Source: an uncultured Oscillospiraceae bacterium
Lineage (GTDB): Bacteria; Bacillota; Clostridia; Oscillospirales; Oscillospiraceae
Length of the DNA: 64,000 bases
Direction of reading: 5' to 3'
Assembly: GCA_947625845.1 (NCBI GenBank)
Contig: CANQQB010000005.1
Span: 1 to 64,000, forward strand
This document shows positions 35,330-43,280 of the stretch, one piece after another. The notes beneath the pieces were generated by a model. That model saw only the letters and a list, made by a program, of their open reading frames with translations. It did not search any database and had not been told where the DNA came from. The translations under genes were made by a program, and so were the position numbers. How positions within the stretch are numbered: position 1 is the first letter of the stretch; each line of letters opens with the position of its first letter.

Positions 35330-36223
35330 TCAGACCTTATCCGTGGCCTTCTCGCCAAAGATGCCGGTGGGCTTGACGAGCAGGACGATGATGAGCAGCA
35401 CGAACGTGAACGCGTCGGAGAAGATGGTCCAGTTGGAGCCCAGGCCCTTGATGATGTTCTCGCAGATGCCGATCAGAAACGCGCCGATGACCGCGCCGGG
35501 GATGGACCCGATGCCTCCGAAAACCGCCGCCACGAAGGCCTTCAGCCCCGGCATAGCGCCGGAGGTGGGGATGACGGAGGGGTAGTTGGTGAAGTACAGC
35601 AGCGACCCCACCGCTGCCAGACCGCAGCCAATGACGAAGGTCATGGATATGACGGAGTTTATCTTGATGCCCATGAGCTGGCTTGTCTCAAAGTCCTTGG
35701 ACACGGCCCGCATGGCCATGCCGATCTTGGTCTTCTGGATGAACAGCACCAGCGCGAACACCAGCGCCACCGTCAGCACGGGGGTGACCAGCGTGACGAC
35801 CTTGGTGGTGGCGGAACCGATGCTGACGGAGTTGGAAAGCCATGGGATGGCGGGGTACATCTGCGCCAGACCGCCGGTGAAGTACAGCGCGCAGTTTTGC
35901 AGCAGATAGCTCACGCCGATGGCGGAGATCATGACGGACATACGGGGCGCGGAGCGCAAAGGCTTGTACGCCACCCGCTCGATGGTGAAGCCCAGCGCCA
36001 CCGTGACCACGATCACCAGCGGGATGGACAGGTACATGGGCATGGACGCGCTGGCGTACACCATCACCAGCCCCGCCACCATGAACACGTCGCCATGGGC
36101 GAAGTTAATGAGCCGCAATATGCCGTAGACCATCGTATAGCCTATGGCGATCAGGGCGTATTGCCCGCCCACGGATATGCCCGAGAGCAGATAGGGCAGA
36201 TTCGCCTGGAAGAATGAAGACAT
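35330..36223 (-). CDS. livH: Branched-chain amino-acid ABC transporter permease LivH
   Basis: A 297-residue permease with about eight membrane segments. GGQYALIAIGYTMVYGILRL, NFAHGDVFMVAG and AFVAAVFGGIGSIPGAVIG are LivH signatures. The ATG at 36223 is preceded by GGAGGGTCCCCTCT, whereas the upstream in-frame region has no ribosome site and is occupied by hairpins. First permease gene of the operon, 161 bases after the binding protein gene. Confidence 0.95.
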   Translation of the reverse strand: MSSFFQANLPYLLSGISVGGQYALIAIGYTMVYGILRLINFAHGDVFMVAGLVMVYASASMPMYLSIPLVIVVTVALGFTIERVAYKPLRSAPRMSVMISAIGVSYLLQNCALYFTGGLAQMYPAIPWLSNSVSIGSATTKVVTLVTPVLTVALVFALVLFIQKTKIGMAMRAVSKDFETSQLMGIKINSVISMTFVIGCGLAAVGSLLYFTNYPSVIPTSGAMPGLKAFVAAVFGGIGSIPGAVIGAFLIGICENIIKGLGSNWTIFSDAFTFVLLIIVLLVKPTGIFGEKATDKV

Positions 36224-36253
36224 AGAGGGGACCCTCCGATCGTACAAGAATGA

Positions 36254-36353
36254 GAGCGCATAGACCCGCCTCCCGAAAGACGCGGCGGGGGACGCGTCTA
36301 TGCGCTCCGGGTCATGCAAGTCCCGGCAAGCGGGAGCGCCGAAGCGCTCCCGC
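36254..36353 (-). promoter_or_regulatory. Two intercistronic hairpins between livJ and livH
   Basis: A 12-bp stem GAGCGCATAGAC/GTCTATGCGCTC (36254-36265 with 36296-36307) and a 10-bp stem GCGGGAGCGC/GCGCTCCCGC (36330-36339 with 36344-36353). Neither is followed by a T-run. Such hairpins after a binding-protein gene commonly slow mRNA decay or reduce read-through, raising binding-protein level over the permease. Confidence 0.75.
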
Positions 36354-36384
36354 CGCCGAAAGATTCAACTTGCTTAAGCCAGAC

Positions 36385-37551
36385 TTACTCGGCCACGGAC
36401 TGAGCGGCCACGAAGTCCCAAACGCCGGTCTCGGCGTTGGCCTGCTTGATGAAGGCGCTGTCACGGATGGCGTCGCCGATGTCGTCGAAGGCGATAGCGC
36501 CGGACACGCCGGTGTAAGTCGTGGTGGGCAGAGCGGCCATGATGTCGGCGGGGTCGGCGGAGCCGGCGGCCTTGATGGCCTCCAGAGCGGTGAAATAGGC
36601 GTCATAGCCCATGACGGACACGGCCGCGATCATGTCGTTGCCGCCGTTGTTGGCCAGGGCGTTGGAGTCGCCGTTCAGATAGGCCTTGAAGCCCTCTTCG
36701 AACTCGGGGTCGCCGCCCTCGGCGTAGAAGGTGGTGCAGTAGACCTGCAGGTCGGTGCCCTGCACGGCGGCCATGACCACGTTGGAGTCCCAGGTGTCAG
36801 GAGCGGTGATGGGGATGTCGATGCCCTGCGCCGCGGCCTGCTCCACGATAAGCTGCGCATAGCTGATGGAGGTGGGGGCGAAGATGACCTCAGCGCCCGC
36901 GTTCTTGGCGTTGGTCAGGTAGGAGGTGAAGTCGGAGTTGCCCTCGGGGAAGGACTCGGCGGTGACCTCCATGCCCAGCGCCTCGGCGGCCTGGGTGTAG
37001 TAGTTGATCAGGCCCTGGTCATAGTCGTTGCCAAGCTGGCCCAGGCAGTAGGCCTTGGTGGCCTTCAGCTCGTCGTGAGCGAAGTTGGCCTGGACGGTGC
37101 CCTGGAAGGGGTCCAGGAAGCAGATGCGGAAGTAGTGGTCGTTGCCCTCGGTGACCTGGGGGTTGGTGCAGGTGACGCCGATGACGGGGATGCCGGCCTC
37201 ACCGAAAGTATCGGAACCGGCGATAGCCACGGCGGAGCCGTAGGTGCCCAGGACCACGGAGGACCCGGCGGCCACGAGCTGGGTAGCGGCGGAGACGGCC
37301 TTGTCGGTGGAGGACTCGTTGTCCACGATCTCCAGCTCCACGTTGTAGGTCACGCCGTCGATCTCCACGGTGGGAGCCACGGAGTTGGCGTACTGGATGC
37401 CCAGAGTCTCCTGCTTGCCGCCGGCGCCGTTATCGCCGGACAGGGGCTCAAAAACGCCGATGGTGATGGTCTCCGCTCCGTCGGCAAAGGCCGGCGCGGC
37501 CAGCGCCAGGACCATCACGACGGCCAGAACGAGCGCGAAAAGCTTTTTCAT
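36385..37551 (-). CDS. livJ: Branched-chain amino-acid binding protein
   Basis: A 388-residue exported type I periplasmic binding protein. Signal peptide MKKLFALVLAVVMVLALAAP with AFA-D cleavage and no lipobox cysteine. TITIGVFEPLSGDNGAGGKQ is the family opening; STDKAVSAATQLVAAGSSVV and GIPVIGVTCTNPQVTEG follow. The start at 37551 follows GGGAGGAAACATC. It heads the liv operon from a promoter at 37626-37654. Usual monoderm homologues are lipoproteins, so the absent cysteine is notable. Confidence 0.94.
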   Translation of the reverse strand: MKKLFALVLAVVMVLALAAPAFADGAETITIGVFEPLSGDNGAGGKQETLGIQYANSVAPTVEIDGVTYNVELEIVDNESSTDKAVSAATQLVAAGSSVVLGTYGSAVAIAGSDTFGEAGIPVIGVTCTNPQVTEGNDHYFRICFLDPFQGTVQANFAHDELKATKAYCLGQLGNDYDQGLINYYTQAAEALGMEVTAESFPEGNSDFTSYLTNAKNAGAEVIFAPTSISYAQLIVEQAAAQGIDIPITAPDTWDSNVVMAAVQGTDLQVYCTTFYAEGGDPEFEEGFKAYLNGDSNALANNGGNDMIAAVSVMGYDAYFTALEAIKAAGSADPADIMAALPTTTYTGVSGAIAFDDIGDAIRDSAFIKQANAETGVWDFVAAQSVAE

Positions 37552-37604
37552 GATGTTTCCTCCCAATATCGTTTGAATGATCTTGCGGTGTCCACGATAC
37601 AAAG

Positions 37605-37625
37605 ACATATGTACACTGCATATGT
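37605..37625. promoter_or_regulatory. Operator-like palindrome of the liv promoter
   Basis: ACATATG and CATATGT are exact inverted repeats separated by 7 bases. They lie immediately downstream of the -10 box, across the expected transcription start, so a bound regulator would repress. Confidence 0.6.
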
Positions 37626-37654
37626 ATTTTATCATCCCGAATCCCACATTACAA
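37626..37654 (-). promoter_or_regulatory. Promoter of the liv operon
   Basis: On the minus strand TTGTAA, 17 bp, TAAAAT with an extended -10 TGA. Confidence 0.75.
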
Positions 37655-37763
37655 TAGGCGTAAATGCCCATATTCGCCCCGATAATTTCGACCGGATTGT
37701 TCATTCAGTACAATAAAGCGCTGAAATTTTCCATCCTGCGCCCGCCCATTTGGCCCGCGGCGA

Positions 37764-37792
37764 TTGACAAACGCGCTCCCATCCCCTACAAT
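37764..37792 (+). promoter_or_regulatory. Promoter for the gene at 37827
   Basis: Consensus TTGACA (37764-37769), 17 bp, TACAAT (37787-37792), 35 bp before the start codon. Confidence 0.75.
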
Positions 37793-37826
37793 CGTGATAT
37801 CACCGACGACAAGGGGGGACCCATCC

Positions 37827-38273
37827 ATGGACGGCACGGAGCTTATGCGCCCCATACAGGCGCTGTACCAGGCGTATATGGAGAGGACCCGCCGGTTGGA
37901 GCGGGACAAGAAGCTGGGGGACGGCTGGATGGGTTTGAAGCCCGGCCCCAAGGACGACCCCTGCCACGGCCAGTTCGCCCGGGACCTGGAGCAGGCGTTG
38001 GGGGAGTTGTTGGCGCTGGAGCCATCCTCCGCCCAGACCCGGGAGATCCTGGCCTACATCTACCGTGCGCCCAAAGCGCTTTCCGCGCCGGAGACGGCCC
38101 TGTGGATGTTCCAGGCGGTCCACGGCCTGACCGTGCCGCTGACAGCGCGGCTTAACGCCGCCGACGCCCTGGCTCTGCGGGACGAGTACAAGCGCCTGTA
38201 CAGACGCCGCTGGGACCGCCTCCCGGCCCAGCAGCGCACCCTGGACGCGCTGACAAAAGCCGCCAAAGGATAA
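37827..38273 (+). CDS. Small cytoplasmic protein, unknown function
   Basis: A 148-residue, mostly helical, charged protein (for example IQALYQAYMERTRRLERDKK and RDLEQALGELLALEPSSAQT). No signal peptide, membrane segment or known motif. The start at 37827 is preceded by AAGGGGGGACCCATCC and a good promoter. It stands alone between the liv and mgl operons, both on the other strand. I do not recognise it. Confidence 0.7.
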   Translation: MDGTELMRPIQALYQAYMERTRRLERDKKLGDGWMGLKPGPKDDPCHGQFARDLEQALGELLALEPSSAQTREILAYIYRAPKALSAPETALWMFQAVHGLTVPLTARLNAADALALRDEYKRLYRRRWDRLPAQQRTLDALTKAAKG

Positions 38274-38307
38274 AAAACGGCCCTCCGGACCACGGTCCGG
38301 AGGGCCG
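38272..38307 (-). terminator. Terminator of the mgl operon
   Basis: Stem CGGCCCTCCGGACC/GGTCCGGAGGGCCG (14 bp) followed on the minus strand by TTTTTT. It also ends the convergent gene at 38273 in the other direction. Confidence 0.9.
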
Positions 38308-38325
38308 ATGCATATACGGGAGGGT

Positions 38326-39405
38326 TCACTTTCTCGCCAAATACTTGCGCATATCCAGCGAGCAGGCCGCCAGGATGATGCCGCCCTTGATGATGAACTG
38401 CAAATTGGGGTTGATGCCCAGCATATTCAGCGCCACGAAGATGATACGCAGCACGAACACGCCCACCACGATGCCGCCGATATTGCCGGTGCCGCCCACG
38501 AAGCTGACGCCGCCGATGACGCATGCCGCGATGGCGTCGCACTCGTTATTCAGGCCGGTGGACGCGGTGATGGAGCCCAGCCGCGCCGCCTCCACGAACC
38601 CGGCGAAGCCGTACAGCGCCCCGGCCAAAGTGTGCACGGTCACGGTGGTCCTGAACACGTTGACGCCGGAGACCCGAGCCGCCTCGGGGTTGGAGCCCAC
38701 GGCGAACATGTTCTTGCCGAAGGTGGTCTTGTTCCACACGAACCACATGATGAGCACCAGCGCGAAGGCGTAGACCACGTACCAGGGGATGGCCACGTTT
38801 TTCGACTCGATCCGGATGACGGGACCGGACACGGCGTCCTTGAACAGCTTTGCCACGTTGCTGATGGGGCCGCCGCCGTTTCCGTTGATCTGGAAGAACA
38901 TCAGGATGACGCCGTATGTAATGAGCTGTGTGGCCAGGGTGACGATGAAGGGGTGCAGGCTGAACTTGGCCACGAAGAAGCCGTTGACCAGGCCGATGAC
39001 CGCGCCCGCCAGCATCACCAGCGCCAGCACGGCGATGATCCAAGGACCGGTCGTATTGGGCAGGTGCTCGAAGATGAGCTTGGTGGCCGCCCGGTTTTGC
39101 AAAAACGCCGCGGACATAGCCGCCGCCAGGCCGAACACGCGTCCGCCGGACAGGTCCGTACCGGTCAGCACGATGCACCCGCCGATGCCCAGCGCCATGG
39201 GCAGCGAGGCCGCCGCCAGCGTCAGCACGTTTGCGATGGCGCTGGCGCTGAGGAAGTTGCTGTTGACCACGGCGGTGAAGATGATGAACGCGGCCATCAG
39301 GATATACAGCGCGTTATTGAGCAGCCCGTCTATCCAGTACCGGCGCTTATCGGCGCTGTCCAGGGAGCGGTATTCCTCCGTTTTTCTTTTCAAATATCCG
39401 TTCAT
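38326..39405 (-). CDS. mglC: Galactoside/sugar ABC transporter permease
   Basis: A 359-residue permease with about eight to ten membrane segments. LPMALGIGGCIVLTGTDLSG (the RbsC/MglC loop), GAVIGLVNGFFVAKFSLHPF and GVSFVGGTGNIGGIVVGVFV are family motifs; SGVNVFRTTVTVHTLAGALY is the cytoplasmic EAA-like loop. It is the last gene of the operon. The specific sugar is inferred from the MglA/MglB neighbours. Confidence 0.93.
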   Translation of the reverse strand: MNGYLKRKTEEYRSLDSADKRRYWIDGLLNNALYILMAAFIIFTAVVNSNFLSASAIANVLTLAAASLPMALGIGGCIVLTGTDLSGGRVFGLAAAMSAAFLQNRAATKLIFEHLPNTTGPWIIAVLALVMLAGAVIGLVNGFFVAKFSLHPFIVTLATQLITYGVILMFFQINGNGGGPISNVAKLFKDAVSGPVIRIESKNVAIPWYVVYAFALVLIMWFVWNKTTFGKNMFAVGSNPEAARVSGVNVFRTTVTVHTLAGALYGFAGFVEAARLGSITASTGLNNECDAIAACVIGGVSFVGGTGNIGGIVVGVFVLRIIFVALNMLGINPNLQFIIKGGIILAACSLDMRKYLARK

Positions 39406-39423
39406 AGCTTATTCCCTGCCTTC

Positions 39424-40923
39424 TCAGACATATTTTGCCGCCAGCGTCATGATCTGCTCCTGGGTGGTGTTTTTGGCGTCCACCTCGCCGGCCAGCCGTC
39501 CGCCGGACATGACCAGGATGCGGTCGCATATACCCAGCAGCTCCGGCATTTCGGAGGATACCACCAGCACGGTCTTGCCCCGGCTGGCCAGGTCCAGGAT
39601 GAGCTGGTAGATCTCGTATTTCGCGCCCACGTCGATGCCGCGGGTGGGTTCGTCCAGCAGCAGCACCTCCGGGTCGGTGAGCAGCCACCGGCCGATGATG
39701 ACCTTTTGCTGGTTGCCGCCGGACAGACTGCGCATTTTCGTCTCCTGGGACGGCGTTTTGGTGCGCATGGCGTCGATGGACCACTGGGTGTCCTTGCGCA
39801 TGGACGCCTTGCTCAGGATAAATCCGGCCCGCAGATGTTTTTTCAGGCTTGCGATGACGGTGTTCTCCCGCACGTTCAAAATGGAGAAGATGCCGGTGGC
39901 CCGGCGTTCCTCGGTGAGCAGGGAGAAGCCGTTTTTGATGGACTCCCGGGGGTTTCGGTTCCGGCAGGGCTTTCCGTCCAGCGTGACGGCGCCGGATTTG
40001 CGGGTGGCCACGCCGAAGATGCACTCCAGCGTCTCGGTCCGGCCGCTTCCGTCCAGGCCGGCCAGTCCCAGCACCTCGCCCCGGCGCGCCTCGAAGGACA
40101 CGTCCCGCAGCAGGGAGTACTGGCCCGACAGGTCCTGTACCTTCAGATACACCTCGCCCGGTACGTTGGTCTTGGGCGGGAACTGGTTGGTCAGCTCCCG
40201 GCCCACCATGAGCCGGATGATGTCGTTGACCTCCAGCTCGTCCGCGGGTCTGGTGGCCACGTTGGCCCCGTCCCGCATGACGGTGATGGTGTCGGAGATA
40301 CGCTTGATCTCCGCCATTTTATGGGAGATATAGATGATGCCGATGCCCCGCGACCGGAGCATGTCGATGATACGGAACAGGTGCTCCACCTCTTCCTCGG
40401 TCAGGGAGGAAGTGGGCTCGTCGAAGACGATGACCTTGGAATTGTAGCTGACGGCCTTGGCGATCTCCACCATCTGCCGCTGGCTGACGGGCATGGTGCT
40501 CATGACCCGCCGGGGGTCCACGTGGATCTCCAGCTCCTCGAACACGGCCATGGTGTCCTTGTACATCCTTCTCTCGTCCACCATGACGCCGCCCTTTTTG
40601 GGGTAGCGGCCCAGCCATATATTGTCCATGACGGTGCGCTTGAGGGCCTGGTTCAGCTCCTGGTGCACCATGGCCACGCCGTTATCCAGCGCCTCCCGGC
40701 TGTTTTTGAAGTTGATCTCCCGGCCCTCCAGCTCGATCTTGCCGCTGTCCTTGCTGTAGATGCCGAAAAGGCACTTCATCAGCGTGCTCTTGCCCGCGCC
40801 GTTTTCGCCCATGAGGGCGTGGACCGTGCCCCGCTCCAGATCCAGGGACACGTGGTCCAGCGCCTTGACGCCGGGGAATGTTTTCGTGATATCCGTCATC
40901 CGAAGCAGGACGTCCTGCTGCAT
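39424..40923 (-). CDS. mglA: Galactoside/sugar ABC transporter ATPase, two nucleotide-binding domains
   Basis: A 499-residue duplicated ABC ATPase. First domain: Walker A LMGENGAGKSTLMK, signature-region MPVSQRQMVEIAKAVSYNSK, Walker B VIVFDEPTSSLTEEE. Second domain has the typical altered Walker A GLDGSGRTETLE and signature LSGGNQQKVIIGRWLLTDP with LLLDEPTRGIDVGAKYEIYQ. The layout is standard for MglA/RbsA/XylG. Eighteen bases separate it from mglC. Confidence 0.95.
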   Translation of the reverse strand: MQQDVLLRMTDITKTFPGVKALDHVSLDLERGTVHALMGENGAGKSTLMKCLFGIYSKDSGKIELEGREINFKNSREALDNGVAMVHQELNQALKRTVMDNIWLGRYPKKGGVMVDERRMYKDTMAVFEELEIHVDPRRVMSTMPVSQRQMVEIAKAVSYNSKVIVFDEPTSSLTEEEVEHLFRIIDMLRSRGIGIIYISHKMAEIKRISDTITVMRDGANVATRPADELEVNDIIRLMVGRELTNQFPPKTNVPGEVYLKVQDLSGQYSLLRDVSFEARRGEVLGLAGLDGSGRTETLECIFGVATRKSGAVTLDGKPCRNRNPRESIKNGFSLLTEERRATGIFSILNVRENTVIASLKKHLRAGFILSKASMRKDTQWSIDAMRTKTPSQETKMRSLSGGNQQKVIIGRWLLTDPEVLLLDEPTRGIDVGAKYEIYQLILDLASRGKTVLVVSSEMPELLGICDRILVMSGGRLAGEVDAKNTTQEQIMTLAAKYV

Positions 40924-40948
40924 ATGTGCTTCCCTCCCTTGTTCAAAA

Positions 40949-41027
40949 AATCTCCGACCGCTCCCCAGCGACCGGAGATTGGAACGTCAATATCGGACGG
41001 AGCAGCCGCCGTCCTGGCGGCTGCTCC
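40949..41027 (-). promoter_or_regulatory. Two intercistronic hairpins between mglB and mglA
   Basis: GGAGCAGCCGCC/GGCGGCTGCTCC (12 bp, 40999-41010 with 41016-41027) and AATCTCCG/CGGAGATT (40949-40956 with 40973-40980), no T-run after either. The position after the binding-protein gene mirrors the liv operon. Confidence 0.75.
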
Positions 41028-41053
41028 CTGCGATGGTCATTGCGATGTGACGC

Positions 41054-42169
41054 TTATTCGCCGGTGAAGGGGGCGTAAGCCACGTACAGCTTGTTGGCAA
41101 AGCCCTCGGCCACGGAGAACATGTCGTCGGACTCGGCCACGGCGGCCACGGCGTCAGCCATGGCGTCGCCGGCGGCGATGCCCTTCAGGGTGCCGGTGAT
41201 GGCGGAGGCCATGCCCACGTTATCCTGCTTGACGGTGCCGGTCATCTGATCGGCCGCGATGGCGTCCTGGGCCACCTGGGTGGCGTCCACGCCGAAGACG
41301 GGGATCTTGGTGCTCTCGCCGTCGCCCATGTTGTAGCCGGCGGCCTGGAGAGCGGCGATGGCGCCCAGGGCCATATCGTCGTTGTTGGCGATGACCAGCT
41401 CGATCATGTTGCCGTTGCCCTCGCTGTACTCAGCCAGGTTGGTGCTCATGAAGTCGAAGGCGGCCGCGTTGGACCAGGCGCCGTTGGGGTCGAGCTGATA
41501 CTTGTCGGTGTTGCTCTCGTTGAAGTACACCAGTTCGGGCTTGTCGTTCTCGGCCAGGACCGCGTTGGCGTCCTCCACGCCGTACTGGGTGCGGTAGATG
41601 GCCTCCACGTTGGCCGCGTCGCCCATGAACATGGCGTAGGAGATGGAGCCGTCCTTGTTCAGGTCGATATCGTCATAGTTCTCCACCAGGAACTCGCCGA
41701 TCATCTTGCCCTGCATGTGGCCGGCCTCGGGGGCGTCGGTGCCGATGAAGGAGATGTTCTCATGCTCGTCCAGAACGGTGTGCTCTTCCCCGTCGCCCTC
41801 CACGGCCCGGTTGAAGAAGATGACGGGCAGGTCGCCGGCGGCCTGCAGGATCTGCTCGGCGGCGTCGGCGGAGCCGGAGGTGACCAGGTTCACCACCAGC
41901 ACGTTGTAGCCGTTGGTGACGGCGGTCTGCACCTGCTCCAGCTGGGTGGCCTGGGTGTTGTTGGCGTCGAAGTCGTCATAGGCGATGCCGGCTTCCTCCA
42001 GCTGCTCGTTGAGAGAGGCGCGGACGGTGGACAGGAACGGGTCGCTGAACGCGTACCAGAACACGCCCACCTTCAGGCCGCTCACGTCGACCTCTTCCTC
42101 CGCGAACGCGGCGGCGCCCAGGCTGAACACCATGGTCAGGGCGAGCAGAAGCGCGAGAATTTTCTTCAT
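41054..42169 (-). CDS. mglB: Galactose/glucose-type sugar-binding protein
   Basis: A 371-residue exported type I periplasmic sugar-binding protein. Signal peptide MKKILALLLALTMVFSLGAA with AFA-E cleavage and no lipobox cysteine. Features of MglB: VGVFWYAFSDPFLSTVRASL, VLVVNLVTSGSADAAEQILQ, DLPVIFFNRAVEGDGEE, SFIGTDAPEAGHMQGKMIGE and ELVIANNDDMALGAIAALQ. The start at 42169 follows TGGAGGAAAAAACC. It is separated from mglA by two hairpins. Confidence 0.94.
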   Translation of the reverse strand: MKKILALLLALTMVFSLGAAAFAEEEVDVSGLKVGVFWYAFSDPFLSTVRASLNEQLEEAGIAYDDFDANNTQATQLEQVQTAVTNGYNVLVVNLVTSGSADAAEQILQAAGDLPVIFFNRAVEGDGEEHTVLDEHENISFIGTDAPEAGHMQGKMIGEFLVENYDDIDLNKDGSISYAMFMGDAANVEAIYRTQYGVEDANAVLAENDKPELVYFNESNTDKYQLDPNGAWSNAAAFDFMSTNLAEYSEGNGNMIELVIANNDDMALGAIAALQAAGYNMGDGESTKIPVFGVDATQVAQDAIAADQMTGTVKQDNVGMASAITGTLKGIAAGDAMADAVAAVAESDDMFSVAEGFANKLYVAYAPFTGE

Positions 42170-42194
42170 GGTTTTTTCCTCCATTATAAATTTA

Positions 42195-42246
42195 GGTAAA
42201 TCCTTACCTTTCGTCAATTTTACCAAAATGCGGCGCGAAAAAGCAA
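42195..42246 (-). promoter_or_regulatory. mgl promoter and operator-like palindrome
   Basis: On the minus strand TTGCTT, 18 bp, TAAAAT with extended -10 TGG (42217-42246). Just downstream, AGGTAA-ATCC-TTACCT (42195-42210) is an exact palindrome across the likely start of transcription. The palindrome could be a LacI/GalR-type operator, although it lacks the usual central CG. Confidence 0.65.
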
Positions 42247-42341
42247 CTGTAATTATCACGAAATGCAAGAGTGATTTTTGTAACAATTCCACATTTCCAC
42301 AAATCGACACGGACCGCCCGATAGCCGGGTCCTGGCGGGGC

Positions 42342-42370
42342 TTGTATTTTCCGGCGTGATTTGCTATGCT
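42342..42370 (+). promoter_or_regulatory. Promoter for the cysteine hydrolase gene
   Basis: TTGTAT, 17 bp, TATGCT; 38 bp before the start codon at 42408. Confidence 0.65.
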
Positions 42371-42407
42371 GTTGCCGCCCGGAAAGGGCGGGAAGGAGCG
42401 AGCAGAC

Positions 42408-42929
42408 ATGCGAAAGCTGTTATTGGTCATCGACATGCAGAACGATTTCATCGACGGGGCCCTGGGAACGCCGGAGGCGGTCGCCATCGTGGACCGGGTG
42501 GCGGAGGAGATCGGCAAATACCCGCCGGAGAACATTTTTGCCACGCGGGACACCCACCCGGCCGACTATCTGGACACCCAGGAGGGCCGCAATCTGCCGG
42601 TGCTCCACTGTGTTCAGGGCACGCCGGGCTGGGAGCTGGAACCCAGGATTTCCAAGGCTTTGCGGGGCGCCCAGATCATCGACAAGCCCACCTTCGGCTC
42701 GGTGGCGCTGGCGGAAAAGCTGGCGGAAATGGCGAAATCTGAAGACCTGGAGATCACGCTGGTGGGGCTTTGTACGGACATCTGCGTGGTGTCCAACGCC
42801 CTGCTGGCGAAGGCATTTCTGCCGGAGACGCCGGTACGGGTGATCGCGGACTGCTGCGCGGGGGTCACGCCCCAAAGCCACGCCGCCGCGTTGGAGACCA
42901 TGAAGATGTGCCAGGTGCAGATCGTGTAA
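42408..42929 (+). CDS. Cysteine hydrolase, isochorismatase/nicotinamidase family
   Basis: A 173-residue enzyme with the catalytic triad visible: Asp9 in LLLVIDMQNDFIDGALG, Lys93 in IIDKPTFGS and Cys126 in GLCTDICVVSNALLAK. DTHPADY matches the nicotinamidase metal-site region. The short length and triad fit nicotinamidase or a related amidase; substrate is not proven. The start at 42408 follows GGAAGGAGCGAGCAGAC. It is a single-gene unit with its own promoter. Confidence 0.88.
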   Translation: MRKLLLVIDMQNDFIDGALGTPEAVAIVDRVAEEIGKYPPENIFATRDTHPADYLDTQEGRNLPVLHCVQGTPGWELEPRISKALRGAQIIDKPTFGSVALAEKLAEMAKSEDLEITLVGLCTDICVVSNALLAKAFLPETPVRVIADCCAGVTPQSHAAALETMKMCQVQIV

Positions 42930-42968
42930 ATCAATTGACATAACAACCGCGCAATTTGCGCCCAATGC

Positions 42969-43085
42969 GGGACATTTTGGGACATTGTGGGACATTTCAA
43001 GGCTTTTTCGGGCCATTTCCGGCCGTTTTAGGCCATTTGGAGGGCGCACTTGGGCGCTTGTTGGGCGCTTATTGGGCGTTTCGGG
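42969..43085. repeat. Helically phased G-run/T-run tract
   Basis: Twelve G-runs start at 42969, 42979, 42989, 43001, 43010, 43021, 43031, 43042, 43052, 43063, 43074 and 43083, a mean spacing of about 10.4 bp, most followed by TTT or CTT. The units group as GGGACATT, GGCCATTT and GGGCGCTT variants. No gene is visible here; with the 108-nt repeat it fills the gap between 42929 and 43281. Confidence 0.7.
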
Positions 43086-43126
43086 CAGGAGACGGACAAA
43101 ATGCCGGTGCAAATCTCCGGCGAGTG

Positions 43127-43234
43127 TGCTATAATGGCCGTAAGCGGCCATTATATTTGATTTAAGGCGGTTTTGCTCCCGGCTTGCGCCGGAACCGCAA
43201 AACGTGCCATATTATAGCACATTCGTGCTATAAT
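43127..43234 (+). repeat. 108-nt structured intergenic repeat, copy A
   Basis: Three hairpins in a row: TATAATGGCCG-TAAG-CGGCCATTATA, a middle GC-rich hairpin with CCGGC-TTGC-GCCGG, and ATTATAGCAC-ATTC-GTGCTATAAT. Copy B at 52223-52330 is the same length in the opposite orientation and differs at only a few positions. The outer hairpins contain TATAAT, so they may also act as promoter elements. Confidence 0.88.
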
Positions 43235-43280
43235 TAACGCTCGGTAAAAACAGTGCCGTCGGCGGGAAGAGGTGCGCGTG

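Noticed and set aside
43086-43280. Fluoride riboswitch before the CLC-F-like gene
   Set aside because: The conserved core of the crcB RNA motif was not found; the space is filled by the 108-nt repeat and phased tract.
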